Assembly (NCBI GenBank): GCA_030668545.1 | Contig: DAOUTT010000110.1 | Coordinates: forward strand, 1-7,043 | Direction: 5' to 3' | Length of the DNA: 7,043 nt | DNA from: Anaerolineales bacterium | Lineage (GTDB): Bacteria > Chloroflexota > Anaerolineae > Anaerolineales > E44-bin32 | In this document: one piece after another, positions 1 through 5,774 of the stretch | Position numbering within the stretch: the first letter of the stretch is position 1 | How the letters are laid out: every line of letters starts with the position of its first letter | Program-made: the position numbers and the translations under genes | Notes under the pieces: model-generated | The model's input: the letters and a program-made list of their open reading frames with translations, nothing else | Told to the model about the DNA's origin: nothing | The model's database searches: none

Positions 1-1789
1 GGAGCGTGGGCGCCCGGTTGAGTAGAACGGGTCGATCCTTAATTACTTCTTCTAAGACACCCCATACCTCGGGGCGCTCTCGTTCAATGATCCGCTTAGC
101 ACCCTTCACGTTCGCGGCGAAGTCATAAGCCACCAGCTTGGATATCACAAAGGGCCGATAAAGTTCGAGAGCCATTGTTTTTGGTAAGCCACACTGAAAT
201 AGCTTGAGATCTGGTCCGACCACAATAACCGAGCGGCCTGAATAATCTACGCGTTTGCCGAGTAGATTGCGGCGGAAGCGACCTTTCTTTCCTTTTAGCA
301 TATCGCTCAAGGACTTCAATTCCCGCCTGCCTCGACGTGACAGCGCTTTACCACGCTGTGAATTATCGATCAGAGAGTCAACCGCTTCTTGAAGCATCCG
401 CTTCTCATTGCGGACGATCACATCTGGAGCACCTAGCTCCACAAGACGCTTTAGACGGTTGTTTCGGTTAATCACTCTTCGGTAGAGATCGTTGAGGTCA
501 GAGGTTGCAAACCGACCACCATCCAACTGGACCATCGGTCGAAGATCTGGAGGAATGACAGGCAATATCGTCATTACCATCCATTCGGGTTGATTTCCGG
601 ATCGCCGAAAGGCTTCGACAACCTTGAGGCGCTTCGTTGCTTTCTTCTTGCGCTGTTTGCTGCGCGTGGTACGCACTTCAGTCCACAGGTCTTCAGCCAA
701 TTGAGCCAAATCGATATGCTGGAGAATCTCATAGAAAGATTCCGCGCCCATATCCGCTCGGAAGACCTGTCCCCACTTCGACTTCAGCTCACGGTAACGC
801 GTCTCGCCCAGGAAAATCATCTGGTGGATGCTTTCCAACTCTTCACGATCTTCTTCTAGTTGCTCAAATGTCTCGACCCCTTCGTCGATGATGGTGTCTT
901 CGATTTGAGAGAGCGCAAGATCTGTGTCTGCTTTTACCGTTTCCCCCTCCATCTTGAGGGCTGCGAGTTTTTGATCGCGCTGCTTCTTGAAAGTCGATTC
1001 AACCTTGTCAAGGTGGGATCTCACCGCCTTTTGGACCTTCTTAAGATGGTCCTTGTTGATCTCATCGCCTTTCTCAGCAATAGCTACATCAAGAGCCTGG
1101 AAGTGAATCGGACTGCGAATCTTCTTTCCCTGCTTGTCGGACAGACTGCTCTCCAGACGCTGTCCTTCGCGCATCACTGGGGCAATTTCCTCCGCAACAT
1201 CTTCATCATAGGCTGCCTGTATCTCTTTCTTCCTATTGCTGAGCTCTGCAAGTCTTTCTTTCTTCTCCGCTCTGATGTCAGCCCGGCGTTGTTTAAGAGC
1301 TTCCTTCTCTTCTTTCGCCCTGAGAGCAAGCGCTTCCTCAATACGCTTTAGCGCCTTGTCCCTCGCATCTTCGTCGACATAAGTGACGACGTACTGAGCG
1401 AAGTACAAAACGCGGTCAAGATTGCGACGGGAGATATCCAGGAGTAATCCAAGGTAGGAGGGAACCCGCCGTGTATACCAAACGTGTGCTACTGGGGCGG
1501 CAAGAGAAATATGCCCCATTCGCTCTCGGCGAACAGAAGAGCGAGTAACCTCAACTCCACACTTCTCGCAAGTAATCCCTTTGAAACGGATGTTCTTGTA
1601 CTTGCCGCAATAGCACTGCCAATCCTTCGTCGGTCCAAATATCGCCTCACAGAAGAGACCGTCTTTCTCCGGTCGTAGTCTGCGGTAATTAATCGTTTCC
1701 GGCTTTAATACCTCACCATGTGACCAATTACGGATGGTCTCCGGTGAAGCTAGACTGATTCGAAGCGCTCGAAATCCCTTAGAATCCAC
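1..1789 (-). CDS. rpoC: DNA-directed RNA polymerase subunit beta' (5' part, runs off the left edge)
   Basis: This is the beta' subunit of RNA polymerase, which forms the clamp and most of the active centre. About 596 N-terminal residues are in the window. Reading the minus strand from a GTG at 1789, I see the zinc-finger cysteines C59, C61, C74 and C77, then VAHVWYTRRVPSYLGLLLD (about 100-118), RPMVQLDGGRFATSDLNDLY, the VDYSGRSVIVVGP segment, and RPVLLNRAPTL at 586-596. The catalytic NADFDGD motif should follow within about 40 residues, just outside the window. Between about residues 138 and 320 is a charged, helical insertion where compact beta' proteins have only a short linker. The start is set by a GAGGGAG ribosome site 8 nt upstream of the GTG; an in-frame TAA lies 22 codons before it. 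A TTG immediately before the GTG is an alternative start. Identification is certain; the exact start is likely. Confidence 0.97.
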   Translation of the reverse strand, partial: MDSKGFRALRISLASPETIRNWSHGEVLKPETINYRRLRPEKDGLFCEAIFGPTKDWQCYCGKYKNIRFKGITCEKCGVEVTRSSVRRERMGHISLAAPVAHVWYTRRVPSYLGLLLDISRRNLDRVLYFAQYVVTYVDEDARDKALKRIEEALALRAKEEKEALKQRRADIRAEKKERLAELSNRKKEIQAAYDEDVAEEIAPVMREGQRLESSLSDKQGKKIRSPIHFQALDVAIAEKGDEINKDHLKKVQKAVRSHLDKVESTFKKQRDQKLAALKMEGETVKADTDLALSQIEDTIIDEGVETFEQLEEDREELESIHQMIFLGETRYRELKSKWGQVFRADMGAESFYEILQHIDLAQLAEDLWTEVRTTRSKQRKKKATKRLKVVEAFRRSGNQPEWMVMTILPVIPPDLRPMVQLDGGRFATSDLNDLYRRVINRNNRLKRLVELGAPDVIVRNEKRMLQEAVDSLIDNSQRGKALSRRGRRELKSLSDMLKGKKGRFRRNLLGKRVDYSGRSVIVVGPDLKLFQCGLPKTMALELYRPFVISKLVAYDFAANVKGAKRIIERERPEVWGVLEEVIKDRPVLLNRAPTL

Positions 1790-1797
1790 CAAATTTA

Positions 1798-1804
1798 CTC
1801 CCTC
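1798..1804 (-). promoter_or_regulatory. Ribosome binding site of rpoC
   Basis: GAGGGAG on the minus strand lies 8 nt from the GTG at 1789-1787 and 5 nt from the TTG at 1792-1790. It decides the rpoC start, because no ATG occurs between the upstream in-frame stop and the conserved N-terminal sequence. Confidence 0.75.
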
Positions 1805-1868
1805 GCGCGTGGCGATGGTTGAAATGTATCGGCGACCTTATTCGAACATACGTGCTACTGTGAGTACG

Positions 1869-1910
1869 AACAAAAACAAGCGCATGAGGCGTCTTTTAAC
1901 CTCAAGCGCT
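1869..1910 (-). terminator. Terminator-like hairpin in the rpoC leader (possible attenuator)
   Basis: On the minus strand AGCGCTTGAGG (1910-1900) pairs with CCTCATGCGCT (1889-1879): 10 of 11 pairs with one central T-T mismatch and a 10-nt loop. The T-rich run TTGTTTTTGTT follows at once. This is the form of a Rho-independent terminator. It lies downstream of the consensus promoter at 1957-1984 and about 80 nt before the rpoC ribosome site. It would therefore act on rpoC transcripts as well as on read-through from the upstream gene. A competing 5-bp pairing, GGCGT (1919-1915) with ACGCC (1892-1888), overlaps the 3' arm and could be an antiterminator. That role is inference. Confidence 0.6.
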
Positions 1911-1956
1911 ACCTACGCCGACCAACAAATCGGTTATCACGACGATTACGAGTGGA

Positions 1957-1984
1957 ATTATATCGAATAACCTATGTGTGTCAA
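1957..1984 (-). promoter_or_regulatory. Consensus sigma-70-type promoter for rpoC
   Basis: On the minus strand a perfect TTGACA (1984-1979) and a perfect TATAAT (1962-1957) are separated by 16 bp. The predicted transcript start is near 1950, giving a leader of about 160 nt before rpoC. The promoter starts 23 bp after the stop codon of the upstream coiled-coil/HEAT gene, so rpoC has its own strong promoter and does not depend on an rpoB operon. Confidence 0.8.
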
Positions 1985-2007
1985 GAGATATCTAGCTGAA
2001 TGTGCGG

Positions 2008-2946
2008 TCACCCACCAGTATCAGGCATATTCTTCTGGCCAGGGAACTCTCCATTCCATCGTTCAGGAAATAATTCTAATGCTCGCTGCGCGGTTTTCAC
2101 AATATGGGGGTCACGGTCGAATTTCAATTTCTGAAGCGCAATCTGCGCTTCTGCAGTATGCCACTCAACCAGTTTCAATAAGGCTACCATTCGTGACCGG
2201 CTATTATCAGCTTGCTTGGACTCGCCACCCTCCTGGATGTAACCCACCCGGGGCTGCTCAACGATCTCTATCAACACCGGGACTACTGCCGGGTGCGGTG
2301 TCTGCGTCAGTTGTTGGACGGCGGCATGTGCCTGCTCCAAGTCTGCTAAACGCAACGCACGGAATCGGAGTACCTGGATGGTTGTGAATATCGCTAATTC
2401 GCGCACAAGTGGGTCAGGATCATCCATCGCCGCGACAATCTCAGCAATGCTATCCTCATCTTGAGCCATACCAGCGCGGTTGGCAAAGGCGATAGCTTCT
2501 TTCATCCGAATCGCCGGGTCGCTTGCGCGTAGGTCATACTCAGTTCTTGCACGCTCAAGCAAGCGGCCAACAGGAGTTTGTTGAGTTAATATTGGTTCCT
2601 CGTCAGGAAAGCTTCGCTCATCAGGTGGGGTATCCATCAGGGTTAACGCATTTTGGACAGCCGGGGTTACCAGCTCTTCGTTTAACTCAAGCAAGTCATT
2701 CAAGTAAGATCTTAAGCTGATTGTTCCAGGCTGTTGAGTCACTTCGCGCGCACGCCTTCGCCAGAGATTCACATCCTCAGCTATCTGCTGCTGTTCAATC
2801 CGGATGGCTTTCTGCTTCTCTCGAATTGCTTTCTTCTCCTCTTCATCAGCATCCGCTATCTGCCACCCAAGCTCATCCAACTGCTCGCTCAGTTGGATGA
2901 ATTCTTGCTGAACAGCACTGGCTTTGCGCTCCAATGCTGCCTGCAC
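2008..2946 (-). CDS. Coiled-coil / HEAT-like repeat protein of unknown function
   Basis: I do not recognise this protein by name. It has 312 residues when read from the GTG at 2946. Residues 1-70 are rich in E, K, Q and A in a heptad-like pattern, suggesting a coiled coil (IREKQKAIRIEQQQIAEDV at about 41-59). Residues 105-125 are a proline/acid-rich linker. From about 140 to 295 there are paired helices with HEAT-like signatures: DDPDPLVRELAIFTTIQVL at 175-193 and FDRDPHIVKTAQRALELF at 276-293. No signal peptide or membrane segment is seen, so it is probably a cytoplasmic scaffold or binding protein; that is inference. It has its own promoter (3118-3146) and ends 23 bp before the rpoC promoter. 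The start is uncertain: no SD sits at a good distance from the GTG, but GGAGG lies 6 nt before an in-frame CTG at 2973, which would add 9 residues (LAIGIGLRH). Confidence 0.8.
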   Translation of the reverse strand: MQAALERKASAVQQEFIQLSEQLDELGWQIADADEEEKKAIREKQKAIRIEQQQIAEDVNLWRRRAREVTQQPGTISLRSYLNDLLELNEELVTPAVQNALTLMDTPPDERSFPDEEPILTQQTPVGRLLERARTEYDLRASDPAIRMKEAIAFANRAGMAQDEDSIAEIVAAMDDPDPLVRELAIFTTIQVLRFRALRLADLEQAHAAVQQLTQTPHPAVVPVLIEIVEQPRVGYIQEGGESKQADNSRSRMVALLKLVEWHTAEAQIALQKLKFDRDPHIVKTAQRALELFPERWNGEFPGQKNMPDTGG

Positions 2947-3055
2947 ATGTCGCAGCCCAATTCCTATAGCCAGGGAATACCTCCATCAAATCTACTTGAA
3001 GGGTCGGACAACATTTGTCTACTGCTTAGTGTTGACTATCGACACGTCACGCTCG

Positions 3056-3088
3056 CTCTTGATGTGTAATCTTAGAACCCATCAAGAG
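3056..3088 (-). other. Stem-loop in the leader of the coiled-coil/HEAT gene
   Basis: A perfect 9-bp inverted repeat, CTCTTGATG / CATCAAGAG, with a 15-nt loop, lies in the predicted 140-165 nt 5' leader of the minus-strand gene. On the transcript the 3' arm is followed directly by CGAGC, which can pair with GCTCG (3108-3104) upstream to extend the structure. There is no T-run on either strand, so it is not a terminator. It could be an RNA regulatory element or a protein-binding DNA dyad. I do not recognise a known riboswitch class. Confidence 0.5.
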
Positions 3089-3117
3089 GTGCTTCAAAGA
3101 AAACGAGCACACTAGTC

Positions 3118-3146
3118 AGTATAGATAAGGACCTAGACGGCGTCAA
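3118..3146 (-). promoter_or_regulatory. Promoter of the coiled-coil/HEAT gene
   Basis: On the minus strand TTGACG (3146-3141) and TATACT (3123-3118) are separated by exactly 17 bp, five of six matches to consensus in each box. The predicted start is near 3111. It is divergent to the DUF4332 gene promoter; the two -35 boxes are about 70 bp apart. Confidence 0.7.
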
Positions 3147-3176
3147 CCAGTTCCCAAGTTCTACTTCTCCCACCTA

Positions 3177-3202
3177 TTGTTGACAACGTTTGGGGTTAAC
3201 AA
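3177..3202. repeat. Inverted repeat between divergent promoters
   Basis: TTGTTGAC (3177-3184) and GTTAACAA (3195-3202) are inverted 8-base arms with one mismatch, a G-T pair in RNA terms, around a 10-bp spacer. The dyad sits about midway between the two divergent -35 boxes, a place where a dimeric regulator could act on both. No T-run follows. Function is inferred from position only. Confidence 0.4.
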
Positions 3203-3212
3203 GACCCAGAGA

Positions 3213-3228
3213 GATATTGACCAATATC
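3213..3228. promoter_or_regulatory. 16-bp palindrome over the -35 box (candidate operator)
   Basis: GATATTG-AC-CAATATC is a perfect inverted repeat with 7-bp arms and a 2-bp centre. It covers the whole -35 hexamer TTGACC (3217-3222) of the DUF4332 gene promoter. A dimeric repressor bound here would block RNA polymerase. No regulator gene is in the window to pair with it. Confidence 0.55.
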
Positions 3229-3245
3229 CGATACGCTTTTAGAAT
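3217..3245 (+). promoter_or_regulatory. Promoter of the DUF4332 gene
   Basis: TTGACC (3217-3222) and TAGAAT (3240-3245) are separated by exactly 17 bp, each with five of six consensus matches. The predicted start is near 3252, giving a leader of about 30 nt. Confidence 0.72.
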
Positions 3246-3268
3246 GCATCGGGTTATTAAAAAAACAC

Positions 3269-3274
3269 AGGAGG
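3269..3274 (+). promoter_or_regulatory. Ribosome binding site of the DUF4332 gene
   Basis: AGGAGG lies 8 nt before the ATG at 3283. It fixes the start there rather than at the in-frame TTG at 3190, which lies upstream of the predicted transcript start. Confidence 0.85.
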
Positions 3275-3282
3275 AGTATTGC

Positions 3283-3687
3283 ATGGCGAAGATCGCTGAC
3301 ATCGAAGGCATTGGGCCAAAGTTCGCAAAGAAACTACAAGCGGTAGGAGTTCGATCTACAGGTCGGCTCCTCCAGATTGGTGCCGATAAACGAGGGCGAA
3401 AGGATCTAGCTGAGGAGACTGGAATCTCAGAGAAGCTTGTCCTTGAGTGGGTAAATCTCGCTGACCTTATGCGTGTAAAAGGGATAGGAGAGGAATATAG
3501 CGATCTCCTCGAAGAAGCCGGTGTGGATACAGTGAAAGAACTCCAGCATCGCTCGCCAGAGAACCTTTTCGATGCACTCGTTGAGATCAATGAGAAGAAA
3601 GCCCTCGTTCGCAGGCTTCCTTCGTCTAAACAAGTAAAATCCTGGATCACCCAAGCCAAAAAACTCCCACCTGTCGTGAAATACTAA
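3283..3687 (+). CDS. DUF4332 helix-hairpin-helix protein
   Basis: This is a 134-residue soluble protein of the DUF4332 type. The family is built from tandem helix-hairpin-helix modules, like the non-specific DNA-binding parts of repair and replication proteins. Two modules are visible: IEGIGPKFAKKLQAVGV at residues 7-23 and VKGIGEEYSDLLEEAGV at 65-81, each with the glycine-hydrophobic-glycine hairpin turn. The rest is helical and basic (for example residues 36-41 and 116-127), consistent with nucleic-acid contact. No catalytic motif, membrane segment or signal peptide is seen. It has its own promoter with a palindrome over the -35, so its expression is probably controlled. The next gene is 197 bp away with no clear terminator between, so co-transcription with it is possible. 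DNA binding is inferred from the family; the cellular role is unknown. Confidence 0.88.
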   Translation: MAKIADIEGIGPKFAKKLQAVGVRSTGRLLQIGADKRGRKDLAEETGISEKLVLEWVNLADLMRVKGIGEEYSDLLEEAGVDTVKELQHRSPENLFDALVEINEKKALVRRLPSSKQVKSWITQAKKLPPVVKY

Positions 3688-3884
3688 CTGCACTATTGGG
3701 TTTGCTGTAGATGAAATCAGATCATTTTTCTCACTGAATATCACAACGAGAGGAATCTGGGACTTTAACCAAATCCTAATATCGTTTCTTTAATTGATTC
3801 CCAGGTTATCGCCCCCTTAGATCAGCATTAACTCTAGTCGCCTGTGATCATGACATCATACGCATTCTTCGAGGGGAAAAAGCC

Positions 3885-4667
3885 ATGAATGCCGGCATCG
3901 ATAAGATTCCCAACACGGAGTTAAGTGAGATGCGAGCAACCTTCCTCGCTGAGGACGGAAGAGAAATTCCATCCGTTACAGAAGACGAAATGCGAGAAGT
4001 CGATCGAATCGCTGTCCAGGATTTCCAGCTTGGCGTTCTCCAAATGATGGAAAATGCGGGAAGAAACCTGGCTTCCCACGTTATCGATACCTTTGGTGAG
4101 ACAACAGGAAAAATCACCATCCTCACCGGATCTGGTGGAAATGGAGGTGGCGGCCTGTGCTGCGCCCGACACCTCCATAATCGAGGTTTCAGAATCCAAC
4201 TCCTTATGACGAGACCTGCGGAGGCCTTGGAAGGAGCGGCGGGAGCACAGTTCGCCATCCTCTCGTCAGCTGGGCTTATCGCAGCAGGATTAGAAGATTC
4301 AGAAAAGTTGATCTCCGGAGCGACCGTTGTCGTCGACGCATTGATCGGCTACAGCTTACAAGGCGCGCCGGGCGGCACCACCGCACTGTTAATAGAAGCA
4401 TGTAACCGATGGGCAAAGAATGTAGTCGCACTCGATATCCCCTCTGGTGTTGATGCAACAACAGGCGAAAGCCCGGGTGTATCGATACGAGCCGACAGAA
4501 CAGTCACTCTGGCGTTACCCAAACGCGGCCTTGATCCTTCCATGTACGACCTCTACCTGACTGACATTGGTATTCCACCAGAAGTCTACCTTCCACTTGG
4601 GATCACTCTTGAGCCAATCTTCGCGGAACACTTCTTAGTGAAGCTCATATCTCGGGAAGACAATTAG
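3885..4667 (+). CDS. nnrE: NAD(P)H-hydrate epimerase, stand-alone YjeF N-terminal domain
   Basis: This cytoplasmic metabolite-repair enzyme interconverts the R and S epimers of hydrated NAD(P)H so that the S-specific dehydratase can restore NAD(P)H. Its 260 residues cover only the YjeF_N Rossmann-like domain; the C-terminal dehydratase domain of bifunctional YjeF proteins is absent, and no separate nnrD is in the window. Visible motifs are VTEDEMREVDRIAV (31-44), MMENAGR (54-60), the glycine loop GSGGNGGGGL (82-91), VVVDALIGYSLQG (148-160) with the conserved Asp151, and LDIPSGVDATTGE (183-195). The glycine loop reads NGGGG where the usual family form is NGGDG, so an acidic residue is missing. 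A GAGGGG site 8 nt before the ATG supports this start; M16 at 3930 is an alternative. The first 25 or so residues are a weakly conserved extension. The gene lies 59 bp before ruvB. Confidence 0.9.
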   Translation: MNAGIDKIPNTELSEMRATFLAEDGREIPSVTEDEMREVDRIAVQDFQLGVLQMMENAGRNLASHVIDTFGETTGKITILTGSGGNGGGGLCCARHLHNRGFRIQLLMTRPAEALEGAAGAQFAILSSAGLIAAGLEDSEKLISGATVVVDALIGYSLQGAPGGTTALLIEACNRWAKNVVALDIPSGVDATTGESPGVSIRADRTVTLALPKRGLDPSMYDLYLTDIGIPPEVYLPLGITLEPIFAEHFLVKLISREDN

Positions 4668-4713
4668 CGTACCCGTCGCTGTTGAGATGATTTCGCGCAA
4701 ACCAAGCATCCTG

Positions 4714-4719
4714 TATAAT
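4714..4719 (+). promoter_or_regulatory. -10 box of the ruvB operon promoter
   Basis: A perfect TATAAT sits 7 bp before the ruvB GTG at 4727. No good -35 is found: TTTCGC is at 17 bp, and TTGAGA (4682) is 26 bp away. The expected transcript start falls at 4726-4727, that is, on or next to the start codon. Confidence 0.6.
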
Positions 4720-4726
4720 CGATATC

Positions 4727-5758
4727 GTGAGTGAAAAAGAGGATCGAATAGTGTCCCCAGACAACCAAGGGGAAGATCATAATGAAATCCCTATCCGACC
4801 GCGTTACTTGCATGAAATGATCGGGCAAGACCGGGTTAAGCAAAACCTCTCAATTCTGATCGAGGCGGCAAAGGGTCGTAATGAGGCGCTTGATCATGTC
4901 CTTTTCTATGGACCTCCAGGTCTGGGGAAGACGACGCTTGCTCATATTCTCTGCATAGAGATGGGGGTCAATTTGAAGATCACCTCCGGTCCAGCGATTG
5001 AACGAGCCGGAGATCTCGCCGCAATCCTCACCAACCTTCAAGCGGGGGACATCCTCTTCATCGATGAGATCCACCGACTCGGGCGCGCAGTCGAAGAGAT
5101 CCTTTATCCTGCTATGGAAGATTTCGCACTCGATCTGACAATTGGCAAGGGACCAAGTGCACGTTCAATTCGTCTGAAGCTTCCCCGTTTTACAGCCGTA
5201 GGCGCCACAACTCGCCTTGCGCTTCTGACCGCCCCTCTTCGAGCCCGCTTTGGAGCCATTCACCGGTTGGATTTCTATGACGAGGAATCAATGGTGGGAA
5301 TCGTACGCAGAGCTTCTGAAGTGTTCCACGTGAGCATGGACGAACCAGGGATCAGAGAAATCGCCTGCCGTGCACGAGGGACCCCACGTGTCGCTCTGCG
5401 TTTGCTTCGCCGAGTCCGCGACTTCGCTGAAGTTCGAGCCGATGGCCGTATTACTCAAGAAATCGCAAGACAGGCCTTGGCTCTAATGGAAATCGACGAC
5501 CTCGGCTTGGACGATTCGGACCGTCGAGTCCTGGACACAATTATTCGGAAGTTCAATGGCGGACCCGTAGGCCTTCAAACAATATCTGCATCGATCAGCG
5601 AAGAGCCAGACACGATTATGGATGTCGTCGAGCCCTACCTTCTCCAACTCGGATTTATCGACCGGACCCCGCAGGGTCGCGTTGCCACGCCAAAAGCATA
5701 CGAGCATCTCGGATTGCCGTATCAAGGCTCATCGCAGACACGTCTTCCGGAACTATGA
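4727..5758 (+). CDS. ruvB: Holliday junction branch migration ATPase RuvB
   Basis: RuvB is the hexameric AAA+ motor that, with RuvA, drives branch migration of Holliday junctions in recombination repair. The 343 residues match the normal family length. Visible features are Walker A GPPGLGKT (62-69), Walker B with DEIH (113-116), the RuvA-contacting hairpin region GPSARSIRLKLPRF (142-155), sensor 1 GATTR (159-163), the arginine-finger segment APLRARFG (169-176), sensor 2 in RGTPRVALRLLRR (217-229), and a C-terminal winged helix with KFNGGPVGL (275-283). The start is debatable. The GTG at 4727 keeps the family-conserved DRIVS (6-10) but has no Shine-Dalgarno and nearly coincides with the predicted transcript start. 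A second in-frame GTG at 4751 has AGAGG 8 nt upstream but would cut DRIVS. I favour 4727. ruvA and ruvC are not in the window. It leads a tight cluster with the DUF2905 gene and queA. Confidence 0.97.
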   Translation: MSEKEDRIVSPDNQGEDHNEIPIRPRYLHEMIGQDRVKQNLSILIEAAKGRNEALDHVLFYGPPGLGKTTLAHILCIEMGVNLKITSGPAIERAGDLAAILTNLQAGDILFIDEIHRLGRAVEEILYPAMEDFALDLTIGKGPSARSIRLKLPRFTAVGATTRLALLTAPLRARFGAIHRLDFYDEESMVGIVRRASEVFHVSMDEPGIREIACRARGTPRVALRLLRRVRDFAEVRADGRITQEIARQALALMEIDDLGLDDSDRRVLDTIIRKFNGGPVGLQTISASISEEPDTIMDVVEPYLLQLGFIDRTPQGRVATPKAYEHLGLPYQGSSQTRLPEL

Positions 5759-5774
5759 GTCACGCTGAAGAATA

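Noticed and set aside
860..1351. A 163-codon open frame on the plus strand inside rpoC
   Set aside because: It is antisense to clearly conserved beta' sequence and its product matches nothing I know; it is a shadow of the real gene.
1838..1849. A tiny leader reading frame, ATG TTC GAA TAA, before rpoC
   Set aside because: It has no ribosome site and is too short to support.
1845..1873. A second possible rpoC promoter, TTGTTC-17-TATGTT on the minus strand, after the terminator hairpin
   Set aside because: It is much weaker than the perfect promoter at 1957-1984 and its -35 lies within the T-rich tail. It is kept in mind as the alternative that would explain the hairpin as a plain terminator of the upstream gene.
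1974..2387. A 137-codon plus-strand open frame opposite the coiled-coil/HEAT gene
   Set aside because: It has no ribosome site, its composition is unlike a normal protein, and it overlaps a longer, more protein-like frame on the other strand.
3180..3185. A perfect TTGACA upstream of the DUF4332 gene
   Set aside because: No -10 box lies 15-19 bp downstream; the better promoter uses TTGACC at 3217. The hexamer is part of an inverted repeat instead.
3174..3659. A 161-codon minus-strand open frame opposite the DUF4332 gene
   Set aside because: The plus-strand protein has family motifs, a promoter and an AGGAGG site; this frame is its serine/arginine-rich shadow.
3752..3807. Long-loop inverted repeats (AATCTGGGA / TCCCAGGTT and GGAATC / GATTCC) between the DUF4332 and epimerase genes
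   Set aside because: The arms are short, the loops exceed 35 nt and there is no T-run, so neither terminator nor operator is convincing. The 197-bp gap otherwise shows nothing clear.
3794..3822. A possible promoter TTGATT-17-TTAGAT before the epimerase gene
   Set aside because: The -10 matches consensus at only three of six bases; read-through from the DUF4332 gene is equally likely.
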